Assembly (NCBI GenBank): GCA_017518705.1
Contig: JAFWUC010000026.1
Location: 1 to 13,265 of the forward strand
DNA: 13,265 bases
Reading direction: 5' to 3'
From: Clostridia bacterium
Lineage (GTDB): Bacteria; Bacillota_A; Clostridia; Christensenellales; Aristaeellaceae
Shown piece after piece: positions 1-6,084 of this stretch. How positions within the stretch are numbered: position 1 is the first letter of the stretch; each line of letters opens with the position of its first letter. A program made the translations under genes and the position numbers. The notes beneath the pieces are model-generated. The model saw nothing but the letters and a program-made list of their open reading frames with translations. It did not search any database and was not told where the DNA came from.

Positions 1-1427
1 CTGTCGGTGAGCAGCATGACTAGACGGTCCACTCCGAAGCCCAGGCCGCCGGTGGGGGGCATGCCGTACTCAAGCGCGGTGATGAAGTCGTAGTCAACCT
101 GGGCGCGGCAGTCGGGATCCAGCGCCTTGCGGATGGCGACCTGCTTTTCGAAGCGCTGCCTCTGGTCGATGGGGTCGTTCAGTTCCGAGAACGCGTTGCC
201 GAACTCGGTGGCGTTGATGAAGTACTCAAACCTCTCGGTAAAGGCGGGTTCGTCGGGCTTGCGCTTCGCCAGGGGGCTGATCTCCACGGGATAGTCGTAT
301 ATGAAGGTGGGCTGGATCAGCTTTTCTTCCACGAAAGCGTCGAAGAACTCGGCCAGTATCGCGCCTTTGGTGGGCGTTTCGGGCAGCTCCACGTTGTGCG
401 CCTTGGCGCAGGCGATGGCGTCCTCGTCGCTGTTCCAGGAATAATAGTCCACGCCGGAGTACTTTTTGACCGCTTCCACCATGGTCAGCCTCTCCCAGTG
501 GGACAGGTCGATCATGTTGCCCTGATAAGGCACCGTAAGTCCGCCGCACACCTTTTCGGCAACGGTCTTCATCATGTCTTCCACCAGGTCCATCATGCCG
601 TGGAAGTCGGTGTAAGCCTGATACAGCTCAATGGAGGTGAACTCCGGGTTGTGGCGGGTATCCATGCCCTCGTTGCGGAAGATACGGCCCACTTCGTACA
701 CCCGGTCGTAACCGCCCACGATCAGCCGCTTTAAGTACAGCTCGGTCTCGATCCTGAGCACCATGTCCATATCCAGCGTGTTGTGGTGGGTATAGAAAGG
801 ACGGGCGGAGGCGCCGATCTCAAAGGGCGTGAGTATGGGAGTGTCCACTTCCAGGAAACCATTGCCGTCCAGGTACGCCCGCAGCTCCTTGAGTATCATG
901 CTGCGCTTGATGAACGCGGCGCGCACGTCGGAGTTGGTCATCAGGTCCAGATACCTCTGGCGGTAGCGGATGTCCGTGTCGGTAAGGCCGTGGAACTTCT
1001 CCGGCAGGGGATGCAGGCTCTTGCTGAGCAGCGTGATCTCACTTGCGTGCACGGAGATCTCGCCCGTCTTGGTTTTGAACACAGTGCCCTTTACGCCCAG
1101 TATGTCGCCTATGTCGAAGGCCTTGAACTCGGCGTATTTATCCTCGCCCACGTCTTCGCGGCGGGCGTAGAACTGGATGTCGCCCTTGGCATCGTTAAGA
1201 TGCGCGAAGGATGCCTTGCCCATTATGCGCCGGCTGATCATGCGCCCCGCTACGCAGACTTCCTGCCCCTCCAGGGCGTCAAAGTTCGCCTCGATGTCGC
1301 TTGACCGGTGGGAGACGGGGTACTTGGTTATGAAGTAAGGGCTGCGGCCTTCCGCGGAAAGCGCGGAAAGCTTGTCAAAACGCTGCTGTTCCTGTTCGGA
1401 AAGCCCCTGGGGAATGTACTGCTCCAT
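1..1427 (-). CDS. lysS: Lysyl-tRNA synthetase, class II (3' end beyond window)
   Basis: Charges tRNA-Lys with lysine in the cytoplasm, using ATP. The frame is open from the ATG at 1427 to the window edge, giving 475 residues; the family is usually about 490-500, so only the extreme C-terminus is missing. An OB-fold anticodon-binding domain lies at about residues 55-140. The class II catalytic core follows: motif 1 around FLEVDTPIL (191-199), then GASARPF and the ELYLKRL segment, motif 2 as RIFRNEGMDTRHNPEF (248-263), and motif 3 as GLGFGVDRL just before the edge. The start is fixed by AAGGAG seven bases upstream. It lies 24 bp downstream of greA on the same strand, so it is probably co-transcribed with it from the promoter at 2020-2048. 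The stop codon and any terminator are outside the window. Identification is very secure. Confidence 0.97.
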   Translation of the reverse strand, partial: MEQYIPQGLSEQEQQRFDKLSALSAEGRSPYFITKYPVSHRSSDIEANFDALEGQEVCVAGRMISRRIMGKASFAHLNDAKGDIQFYARREDVGEDKYAEFKAFDIGDILGVKGTVFKTKTGEISVHASEITLLSKSLHPLPEKFHGLTDTDIRYRQRYLDLMTNSDVRAAFIKRSMILKELRAYLDGNGFLEVDTPILTPFEIGASARPFYTHHNTLDMDMVLRIETELYLKRLIVGGYDRVYEVGRIFRNEGMDTRHNPEFTSIELYQAYTDFHGMMDLVEDMMKTVAEKVCGGLTVPYQGNMIDLSHWERLTMVEAVKKYSGVDYYSWNSDEDAIACAKAHNVELPETPTKGAILAEFFDAFVEEKLIQPTFIYDYPVEISPLAKRKPDEPAFTERFEYFINATEFGNAFSELNDPIDQRQRFEKQVAIRKALDPDCRAQVDYDFITALEYGMPPTGGLGFGVDRLVMLLTD

Positions 1428-1451
1428 GAAATATCTCCTTAAGGGATGTGT

Positions 1452-1946
1452 CTAAATGCCCTCGCGCCTGCGGATGGCCTTTATCTGGATCCTGTCGATG
1501 CCGCCGGGAGTGTGCGCCTCCACCGTGTCGCCCACTTTCGCGCCTACCAGAGCGGCGCCGATGGGGGATTCGGGAGAGATGAAAAGCTTGGAAGCGTCGG
1601 ACTCGGTCAGGCCGACTATGGTGTACTCGTCCTCTTCCTCATAGGTCTCGTCCCACACGGTGACCACGGTGCCCATCTGCACGGTGTCGGTGTTCACTTC
1701 CTGCTCGTCCACTATAACGGCGTTGTCCAGCATATCCTGCAGCTGGGCGATGCGGGCGGCTACGCGGGCCTGCTCGTTCTTGGCTTCGTCATATTCGGCG
1801 TTTTCGCTCAGGTCGCCGTGGGCCCGGGCTTCCGCCAGATCACGCTTGACCTGCTCGGTCTTCACGGTTTTAAGCTCGTTGAGTTCCTCTTCCAGCTTGC
1901 GCTTGTCGGCAGTGGTGAGCACCATGCCCTGTCTGTTCTCTGACAT
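1452..1946 (-). CDS. greA: Transcription elongation factor GreA
   Basis: Binds in the secondary channel of RNA polymerase and stimulates cleavage of backtracked transcripts. The 164-residue length is typical. The N-terminal antiparallel coiled coil (about residues 11-80) carries the tip motif GDLSENAEYDEAK, with the acidic D45 and E48 that coordinate the catalytic metal. The C-terminal FKBP-like domain has the family signature ISPESPIGAAL followed by KVGD (about 124-140). The ATG at 1946 has AAAGGAG upstream with a rather long spacing of 11 bases; an internal ATG eight codons in has no good ribosome binding site, so the longer start is kept. It is the first gene of a greA-lysS operon, and a near-consensus promoter lies about 75 bp upstream. 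Confidence 0.97.
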   Translation of the reverse strand: MSENRQGMVLTTADKRKLEEELNELKTVKTEQVKRDLAEARAHGDLSENAEYDEAKNEQARVAARIAQLQDMLDNAVIVDEQEVNTDTVQMGTVVTVWDETYEEEDEYTIVGLTESDASKLFISPESPIGAALVGAKVGDTVEAHTPGGIDRIQIKAIRRREGI

Positions 1947-1978
1947 CAGGAATACTTCTCCTTTGTTGACATACGTAT

Positions 1979-2012
1979 AACAGGGAACGCGGCATCCCGC
2001 CGCGCCCCTGTT
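1979..2012 (-). promoter_or_regulatory. Stable hairpin at the 5' end of the greA leader
   Basis: On the minus strand AACAGGG and CGCGGC pair with GCCGCG and CCCTGTT around a GGGAT loop, giving about 13 base pairs with one small internal mismatch. The predicted transcript start (about 2013) is immediately before the first arm, so the RNA would begin with this stem. The downstream sequence (TTATACGTATG) is not a U tract, so it does not look like a factor-independent terminator. Possible roles are 5'-end protection of the mRNA or a leader control element; the role is inferred. Confidence 0.6.
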
Positions 2013-2019
2013 TTGCTAA

Positions 2020-2048
2020 ATTGTACCTAACGGAACGTTAAATGTCAA
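2020..2048 (-). promoter_or_regulatory. Sigma-A promoter of greA-lysS
   Basis: Reading the minus strand, the -35 box TTGACA (2043-2048) is followed by exactly 17 bases and the -10 box TACAAT (2020-2025). This is one mismatch from the full consensus. Transcription should start near 2013, giving a leader of about 66 nt before the greA ATG. Confidence 0.85.
2028..2040. promoter_or_regulatory. Perfect palindrome in the greA promoter spacer (candidate operator)
   Basis: TAACG-GAA-CGTTA is a perfect inverted repeat with a 3-bp centre. It lies wholly within the 17-bp spacer between the -10 and -35 boxes. A further CGTTAA copy begins at 2058, 22 bp from the copy at 2036, which is about two helical turns. 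A protein bound here would block RNA polymerase. The regulator is unknown and function is inferred only from symmetry and position. Confidence 0.4.
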
Positions 2049-2168
2049 GTTCGGTTGCGTTAACAAAAGGGAGGACAGAAAACGGTCCGGCTGAGGCGGC
2101 GAAAGGGATGACCTCGGATGTGCGGCTCATCTTTTCGGCAATGGTGGAAGACGGTGCGCCGCAGGCAC

Positions 2169-2201
2169 AAAAAACCCCGCGCCCGAATTTCGGGCGCGGG
2201 G
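2169..2201 (-). terminator. Intrinsic terminator of the ABC transporter operon
   Basis: On the minus strand a perfect 12-bp GC-rich arm (CCCCGCGCCCGA and its complement, around a 3-base loop) is followed directly by six T residues. It lies 30 bp past the stop codon of the solute-binding protein gene and isolates that operon from the greA promoter. Confidence 0.93.
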
Positions 2202-2231
2202 CGATGGGGTCTAATCAGAGTTTAATTGAGA

Positions 2232-3839
2232 TTATTCCTCACCCAGAGCGCGGCGGTTGATCTCGAGCAGCTCTTCGAGGCCGTAGGCATTCAGCTGCGC
2301 GCAATACTCGTCCCACTCAGCTTCCACATCAGCCTGGCCGGCGATCCACTGCGCGGTCTTGGTCTTGATGTAGCTGTTCAGGTCGGCCTGGATCTCCGCG
2401 GAACGAACGGTGTCTTCTTCGGAGGTGCTCCAGACTTCGGGGAACTTCTCGTTCAGGTAGGGTCCGTACAGAGCCATCTTCATCTCGTTCTGCTCGTCGA
2501 CCTTCTTCTCATCAGCGTCCCAGGGCAGTACGACAACGGGATTCTCTACATACACGTCATCGTGATAGTAGCGGGGCAGGGAGTTGGCGAAGCGGTTGCC
2601 CCAGCTGTACTTCTCTTTGTACTCGTCCTTCCAGAAGTCCTGGTTGATTTCCTTGTACAGGTGCTCACCCAGCTTGAAGCAGCAAATGCCGAAGGGGCCG
2701 GTAGAGGTCTGACGGCTGATGTCCGCCTCGTACAGGTAGTTGAACCAGCGTACGATGATGGCAGCCTTCTCTTCGTCGCACTTGTTGGTGATGACGGCCT
2801 GGGTCCTGAAGAGGGTCAGACCGGTGGAGATGCGGTGATACACGGGTTCTTCAACGCCCTTCAGCACGGGCAGGGGATGCATGGCGTTCTTGACGTACTT
2901 CACATACTCTTCGGAATCCGCCGGGAAATCGTCATAGGCGTCGCCGGGGCCGTAGGAGATGTCTACGCCGTACAGATCGTTCTTGCCCTTGGCAGACCAA
3001 GTAGCGACATCCTGAGAGAAGATCTCGGGGTCGATCAGGCCTTCCTTGTACAGGTCGGCAAAGAACTCGATGAACTGCTTGTAAGCTTCGGTGTTGGCCT
3101 GGAAAGCGATCTTGCCGTCAACCAGCGCGAAATAGGGGAACTGGTTCTTCTGGCCGGCCGCGTCAGCGCCCCACCAGCCCGCCAGCTTGGAGATGTCCAG
3201 GTTGTTCGGGTCGCCGGAGAAGGGGATTTCGTCGGAGGGATCGCCGTTGCCGTTGGCATCGTTGTCACGGAAAGCGATCAGGACTTCCTTCAGCTCTTCG
3301 GGGGTGGTGGGCATTTCGAGGCCCAGGCGATCCAGCCACTGCTGGTTGATGTAGGGGATGTAGAACACTTCGGGCTCACCCACGACGTAGGGGATGGAGT
3401 AGATGTGTCCATCCGGCAGGGTCATGGAAGCGCGGATGCCGGGCTTTTCAAGAACTTCCATGATGTTGGGAGCGTACTCCTCAAACAGCTCCTCCAGGGG
3501 CAAGAAGGTCTTGGTGCCCATGCCGTTGTCGATCAGGTGCTGATCGCCAAGGGTCCAACCGGCGATAACGTCGGCATAGTCGCCGCTGGAGAGGGCGATG
3601 CCGAGCTTCTCCTGCTGAACAGCATAGGGAGCCATCTGCCATTCGATCTTAATGCCGGTCTGCTCCTCCATGATCGGGAACATGATCTTGTCTTCCGGCA
3701 GACCGCTGTCGTCCAGGAAGATGGAGAAGGAGTAGGGCTCGTTGACGATGGGCAGGCCTTCCTCGTTCCAGTCCACTGCCAGCGCGTTAACGCAGGAGAG
3801 GGCCATCAGGACGACCAGCACAAGAGCCAGTTTCTTCAT
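2232..3839 (-). CDS. Extracellular solute-binding protein, LplA/YtcQ-type (carbohydrate ABC importer)
   Basis: Captures an oligosaccharide outside the membrane and delivers it to the permease pair encoded upstream. From the ATG at 3839 it is 535 residues, long for general sugar binders but normal for the LplA/AlgQ-like branch of family 1. A signal peptide (MKK, then a hydrophobic stretch to about residue 22) ends near NALA-VDW. A cysteine at residue 16 sits in ALSC, a poor lipobox, so lipid anchoring is uncertain. Residues 192-204 (DNDANGNGDPSDE) form an EF-hand-like calcium loop, as known in alginate-binding AlgQ proteins. The start is chosen because AAGGAGG lies eight bases upstream; an in-frame ATG at 3881 has no such site. 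It is the last gene of the operon and is followed by a strong terminator. The substrate cannot be read from the sequence; relatives bind plant cell wall or uronic acid oligosaccharides. Confidence 0.92.
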   Translation of the reverse strand: MKKLALVLVVLMALSCVNALAVDWNEEGLPIVNEPYSFSIFLDDSGLPEDKIMFPIMEEQTGIKIEWQMAPYAVQQEKLGIALSSGDYADVIAGWTLGDQHLIDNGMGTKTFLPLEELFEEYAPNIMEVLEKPGIRASMTLPDGHIYSIPYVVGEPEVFYIPYINQQWLDRLGLEMPTTPEELKEVLIAFRDNDANGNGDPSDEIPFSGDPNNLDISKLAGWWGADAAGQKNQFPYFALVDGKIAFQANTEAYKQFIEFFADLYKEGLIDPEIFSQDVATWSAKGKNDLYGVDISYGPGDAYDDFPADSEEYVKYVKNAMHPLPVLKGVEEPVYHRISTGLTLFRTQAVITNKCDEEKAAIIVRWFNYLYEADISRQTSTGPFGICCFKLGEHLYKEINQDFWKDEYKEKYSWGNRFANSLPRYYHDDVYVENPVVVLPWDADEKKVDEQNEMKMALYGPYLNEKFPEVWSTSEEDTVRSAEIQADLNSYIKTKTAQWIAGQADVEAEWDEYCAQLNAYGLEELLEINRRALGEE

Positions 3840-3871
3840 AGGGGGTTCCTCCTTGAAGTATTTTTTTATGT

Positions 3872-3887
3872 TACGCCACATGGCGCA
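3872..3887 (-). promoter_or_regulatory. Small intercistronic hairpin before the solute-binding protein gene
   Basis: In the 65-bp gap between the second permease and the binding-protein gene, the minus strand carries TGCGCC-ATGT-GGCGTA, a 6-bp stem with one G-U pair. An A-rich stretch and the AAGGAGG site follow. Such elements can stabilise a 3' segment so that binding protein exceeds permease, but this is inference from position. Confidence 0.3.
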
Positions 3888-3904
3888 TCATACGGTTTGG
3901 GGTA

Positions 3905-4819
3905 TCAGCCCTTTACGGAGCCGATCATGACTCCCTTGACGAAGTGCTTCTGAACGAAGGGGTAGATGATCAGCACGGGGATGGAGGAGATGATGATCAG
4001 GGAATACTTCATCATTTCCTTCAGGGCTTCCAGACGTCTCTTTTCCAGCAGCTCCGCCTCGGTCATGACCTGCTTGGTCTGGACGTTGGAGTTCAGAACC
4101 AGGATGTTCCTCAGCTCCAGCTGCAGGGGCCACAGTTCGCGCTTCTGGATGTAGATCAGGGCGCTGAAGTAGCTGTTCCAGTGGCCGACGCCGTAGTACA
4201 GGCAGAGGATGGCGGTGATGGCGCCCGAAAGCGGAAGCACGACATATAGGAAGAATTTCGTATTTCCGCAGCCGTCCAGCTTTGCGGCCTCCATCAGTTC
4301 CTGCGGTATGTTCGTCTTAAAGAACGTTCGTGCCACGATCATGTTGTAGACGCCCAGGCAGCCCGGGAGGATCAGCGCCCACCAGGTATCAAGCAATCCG
4401 GTGTCGCGCACGATGACGTAGGTGGGCATCATGCCGCCGCCTACGAACATGGTCAGGATGTAGAACAGGGTTATGGGGCGCTTAAGCGAGAAGTCGGGTC
4501 TGCTCAGCGCGTACGACGTGGGGATGGTGACCAGCAGGTTTATCAATGTGCCCATCACCGTGATGATCAGGGAGTTCCTGAAGCCGCGCATGACGGTCTT
4601 GGTCTTGAAGACCTCGGTATAGCCGTCCAGCGTGAAGCCCACGGGAGCCAGCACGACTTTGCCCGCCGACACCTCTATGGGGTCGGAAAAAGAGGAAATG
4701 ATGACGAAATACAGAGGATAGGCGACGATAAACAGGATGAAGGTCAGGATGATGAATATGATCACATCATAGATGACGTCGCCGCGGGTACGTTTAAGTG
4801 CATGATGCCTGTTTTCCAT
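3905..4819 (-). CDS. Carbohydrate ABC transporter permease, YtcP/LplC-type
   Basis: One of two membrane subunits that form the translocation path of a type I sugar importer. The 304-residue protein has a charged N-terminus, a first membrane helix at about residues 17-41 and several more helices. It carries the cytoplasmic EAA loop EAAKLDGCGNTKFFLYVVLP (177-196), which docks onto the ATPase. It ends with the FVQKHFVKGVMIGSVKG segment typical of this family. The ATG has AAAGGAGG eight bases upstream. It begins 18 bp after the LplB-like permease stop and is followed after 65 bp by the solute-binding protein gene. No ATPase gene is present in the operon, so a shared MsmX-like ATPase encoded elsewhere is expected from what is known of YtcQ-LplB-YtcP systems. 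Confidence 0.94.
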   Translation of the reverse strand: MENRHHALKRTRGDVIYDVIIFIILTFILFIVAYPLYFVIISSFSDPIEVSAGKVVLAPVGFTLDGYTEVFKTKTVMRGFRNSLIITVMGTLINLLVTIPTSYALSRPDFSLKRPITLFYILTMFVGGGMMPTYVIVRDTGLLDTWWALILPGCLGVYNMIVARTFFKTNIPQELMEAAKLDGCGNTKFFLYVVLPLSGAITAILCLYYGVGHWNSYFSALIYIQKRELWPLQLELRNILVLNSNVQTKQVMTEAELLEKRRLEALKEMMKYSLIIISSIPVLIIYPFVQKHFVKGVMIGSVKG

Positions 4820-4837
4820 ATCTGTTTCCTCCTTTCC

Positions 4838-5770
4838 TTAGAATAGCGCGTTGTCGCTGAGTTTGCCGGTGATGTAGTTGACGGTGATCAGCATTATGGA
4901 GTTGACCAGGCTGTTCATCAGACCGACGGCGGAAGAGTAGGAAATGTCGCTCTTTATAATACCGTAGCGGTAAGTATAAGTCGCGATGATATCGGATACC
5001 GGCAGGTTCAGGTCGTTCTGCAGGGCGTAGACTTTTTCGAAGCCTACGGACAGGATCGAGCCCATGTTCATGATCAGAAGCATGGTCATCGTAGGCGCCA
5101 GGAAGGGCAGGTCTATGTGCAGCACGCGCTGGAACTTGGTCGCGCCGTCCACGATGGCGGCTTCATGGTATTCCGGGCTGACGCCGGCCAGAGCCGCGAA
5201 GTAGATAACGGAGGACCAGCCCATGCCCTGCCACACGCCGGACCACACGTAAATGTGGCGCCACATGCTGATCTCGGACATGAAGTTGATGGTATCGCCG
5301 CCCAAAGCGCGTATGACGTTGTTTACGACGCCGACGCGGGGGGACAGGAACAGAATAAGCATACCGCACATGACGACGGTCGAAATGAAGTTCGGCGCGT
5401 AGGTCACGGCCTGGATGACCTTGCGGTATTTCTTAAAGCGGAAAGAGTTGAGCATCAGCGCCAGTATGACCGCTACCGGGAAACCGGCGGCCAGGGAATA
5501 GGCGCTCAGGATCAGCGTATTGCGCACCAGGATCAGCCAGTCGGCACCGTTAAAGAACCTGATGAAGTTTCGGAGACCGACCCAGGAGCTGCCGAATATG
5601 CCCATGTGCGCCTTATAGTTTCGGAAGGCGATCTGGACGCCGTAGATCGGGATATAGTGGTATATGATCGTGAAGATCATTCCCGGAAGGCAGAACAGCA
5701 GCAGGTCCCAGTTGCCGCGCATCTTCTCGAGGAAGCTCTTTTTGCGCTTGGTGGTGACTTCGGCAGTCAA
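4838..5770 (-). CDS. Carbohydrate ABC transporter permease, LplB-type
   Basis: Partner membrane subunit of the sugar importer and first gene of the operon. The 310-residue protein has a basic N-terminus (KRKKSFLEKMRGNW), a first helix at about 22-44 ending in the IPIYG motif typical of LplB, and about five further helices. The EAA loop is EAAIVDGATKFQRVLHIDLP (203-222). The start appears to be TTG at 5770, with a GGGGGG Shine-Dalgarno-like run seven bases upstream. The first in-frame ATG (codon 17) has no ribosome binding site and would remove the conserved basic N-terminus. A weak start and an imperfect binding site could limit permease synthesis relative to the binding protein. Transcription should start near 5913, leaving a leader of about 140 nt. 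Confidence 0.94.
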   Translation of the reverse strand: MTAEVTTKRKKSFLEKMRGNWDLLLFCLPGMIFTIIYHYIPIYGVQIAFRNYKAHMGIFGSSWVGLRNFIRFFNGADWLILVRNTLILSAYSLAAGFPVAVILALMLNSFRFKKYRKVIQAVTYAPNFISTVVMCGMLILFLSPRVGVVNNVIRALGGDTINFMSEISMWRHIYVWSGVWQGMGWSSVIYFAALAGVSPEYHEAAIVDGATKFQRVLHIDLPFLAPTMTMLLIMNMGSILSVGFEKVYALQNDLNLPVSDIIATYTYRYGIIKSDISYSSAVGLMNSLVNSIMLITVNYITGKLSDNALF

Positions 5771-5825
5771 GCGAATTCCCCCCGTTTCAAACTTAATACC
5801 GGACAGGGCAAGCTTGGGCGGGGAC

Positions 5826-5877
5826 GAAAGCGTGAGGTGCGCCCCTGCTGCGGGACGGGGACCGGGAACACGCTTTC
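5826..5877 (-). promoter_or_regulatory. Leader stem-loop of the sugar ABC operon
   Basis: GAAAGCGTG and CACGCTTTC, on the minus strand, form a perfect 9-bp inverted repeat separated by 34 bases. The enclosed part can fold further through GGT/ACC and CCCC/GGGG pairs. It lies about 36-87 nt into the predicted leader. No U tract follows it, so a simple terminator is unlikely. It is not recognised as a known riboswitch. Confidence 0.4.
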
Positions 5878-5878
5878 A
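5865..5878 (-). promoter_or_regulatory. cre-like box (possible CcpA site) in the ABC operon leader
   Basis: The minus-strand sequence TGAAAGCGTGTTCC matches the catabolite-responsive consensus TGWAANCGNTNWCA at 9 of its 11 defined positions. It lies about 35-48 bp downstream of the predicted start, where cre sites are known to act as roadblocks. It overlaps one arm of the leader inverted repeat, so the match may be incidental. Confidence 0.3.
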
Positions 5879-5882
5879 TTAT

Positions 5883-5902
5883 ATCCGTAACACATCCGTA
5901 AC
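5883..5902 (-). repeat. Two 9-bp direct repeats at 11-bp period, downstream of the ABC promoter
   Basis: GTTACGGAT occurs twice on the minus strand with two bases between the copies, so the repeat period is 11 bp, about one helical turn. The pair lies about 11-30 bp downstream of the predicted transcript start. Same-face tandem half-sites like this are typical of AraC-family or response-regulator binding. No regulator gene is in the window. Confidence 0.45.
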
Positions 5903-5919
5903 CCTATACGGCTTCAATT

Positions 5920-5948
5920 ATTATATTAAATTATTATGCCTATGTCAA
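5920..5948 (-). promoter_or_regulatory. Consensus sigma-A promoter of the sugar ABC operon
   Basis: The minus strand carries TTGACA (5943-5948), a 17-bp AT-rich spacer and TATAAT (5920-5925), a perfect match to consensus boxes and spacing. A-rich sequence just upstream (TTATAAAAAACATT) may act as an UP element. It is the only obvious promoter for the three transporter genes. Confidence 0.9.
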
Positions 5949-6009
5949 GAATGTTTTTTATAAATGGGCAATAAGTATACTTTTTTTCGTTCTGTTTTGT
6001 GGAATATAT

Positions 6010-6033
6010 AAAAAAACCTCCCGCGAGGGGAGG
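6010..6033 (-). terminator. Intrinsic terminator after the deacetylase gene
   Basis: On the minus strand CCTCCC and GGGAGG pair around a CTCGC loop and are followed by seven T residues. It lies about 50 bp beyond the stop codon of the deacetylase gene. The bases between the two (6034-6084) show nothing else. Confidence 0.85.
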
Positions 6034-6084
6034 AAACGGACGCTTGATATCATTCAGGAAATGACGAAATATGCATAGGCCGGG

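Noticed and set aside
1979..2012. The greA leader hairpin as an attenuator terminator
   Set aside because: No run of T residues follows on the transcribed strand, so factor-independent termination is not supported.
2042..2260. Short plus-strand frame in the gap between greA and the ABC operon
   Set aside because: It runs across the greA promoter and the intrinsic terminator and has no convincing ribosome binding site; the gap is explained by regulatory elements.
3840..3881. Upstream ATG at 3881 as the start of the solute-binding protein
   Set aside because: It would place 14 residues (MWRNIKKYFKEEPP) before a normal MKK signal peptide, and the AAGGAGG site lies between the two starts, favouring 3839.
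2226..3953. A 575-codon plus-strand open frame opposite the solute-binding protein gene
   Set aside because: The sense frame encodes a full solute-binding protein with signal peptide and Shine-Dalgarno site; the antisense product resembles no family.
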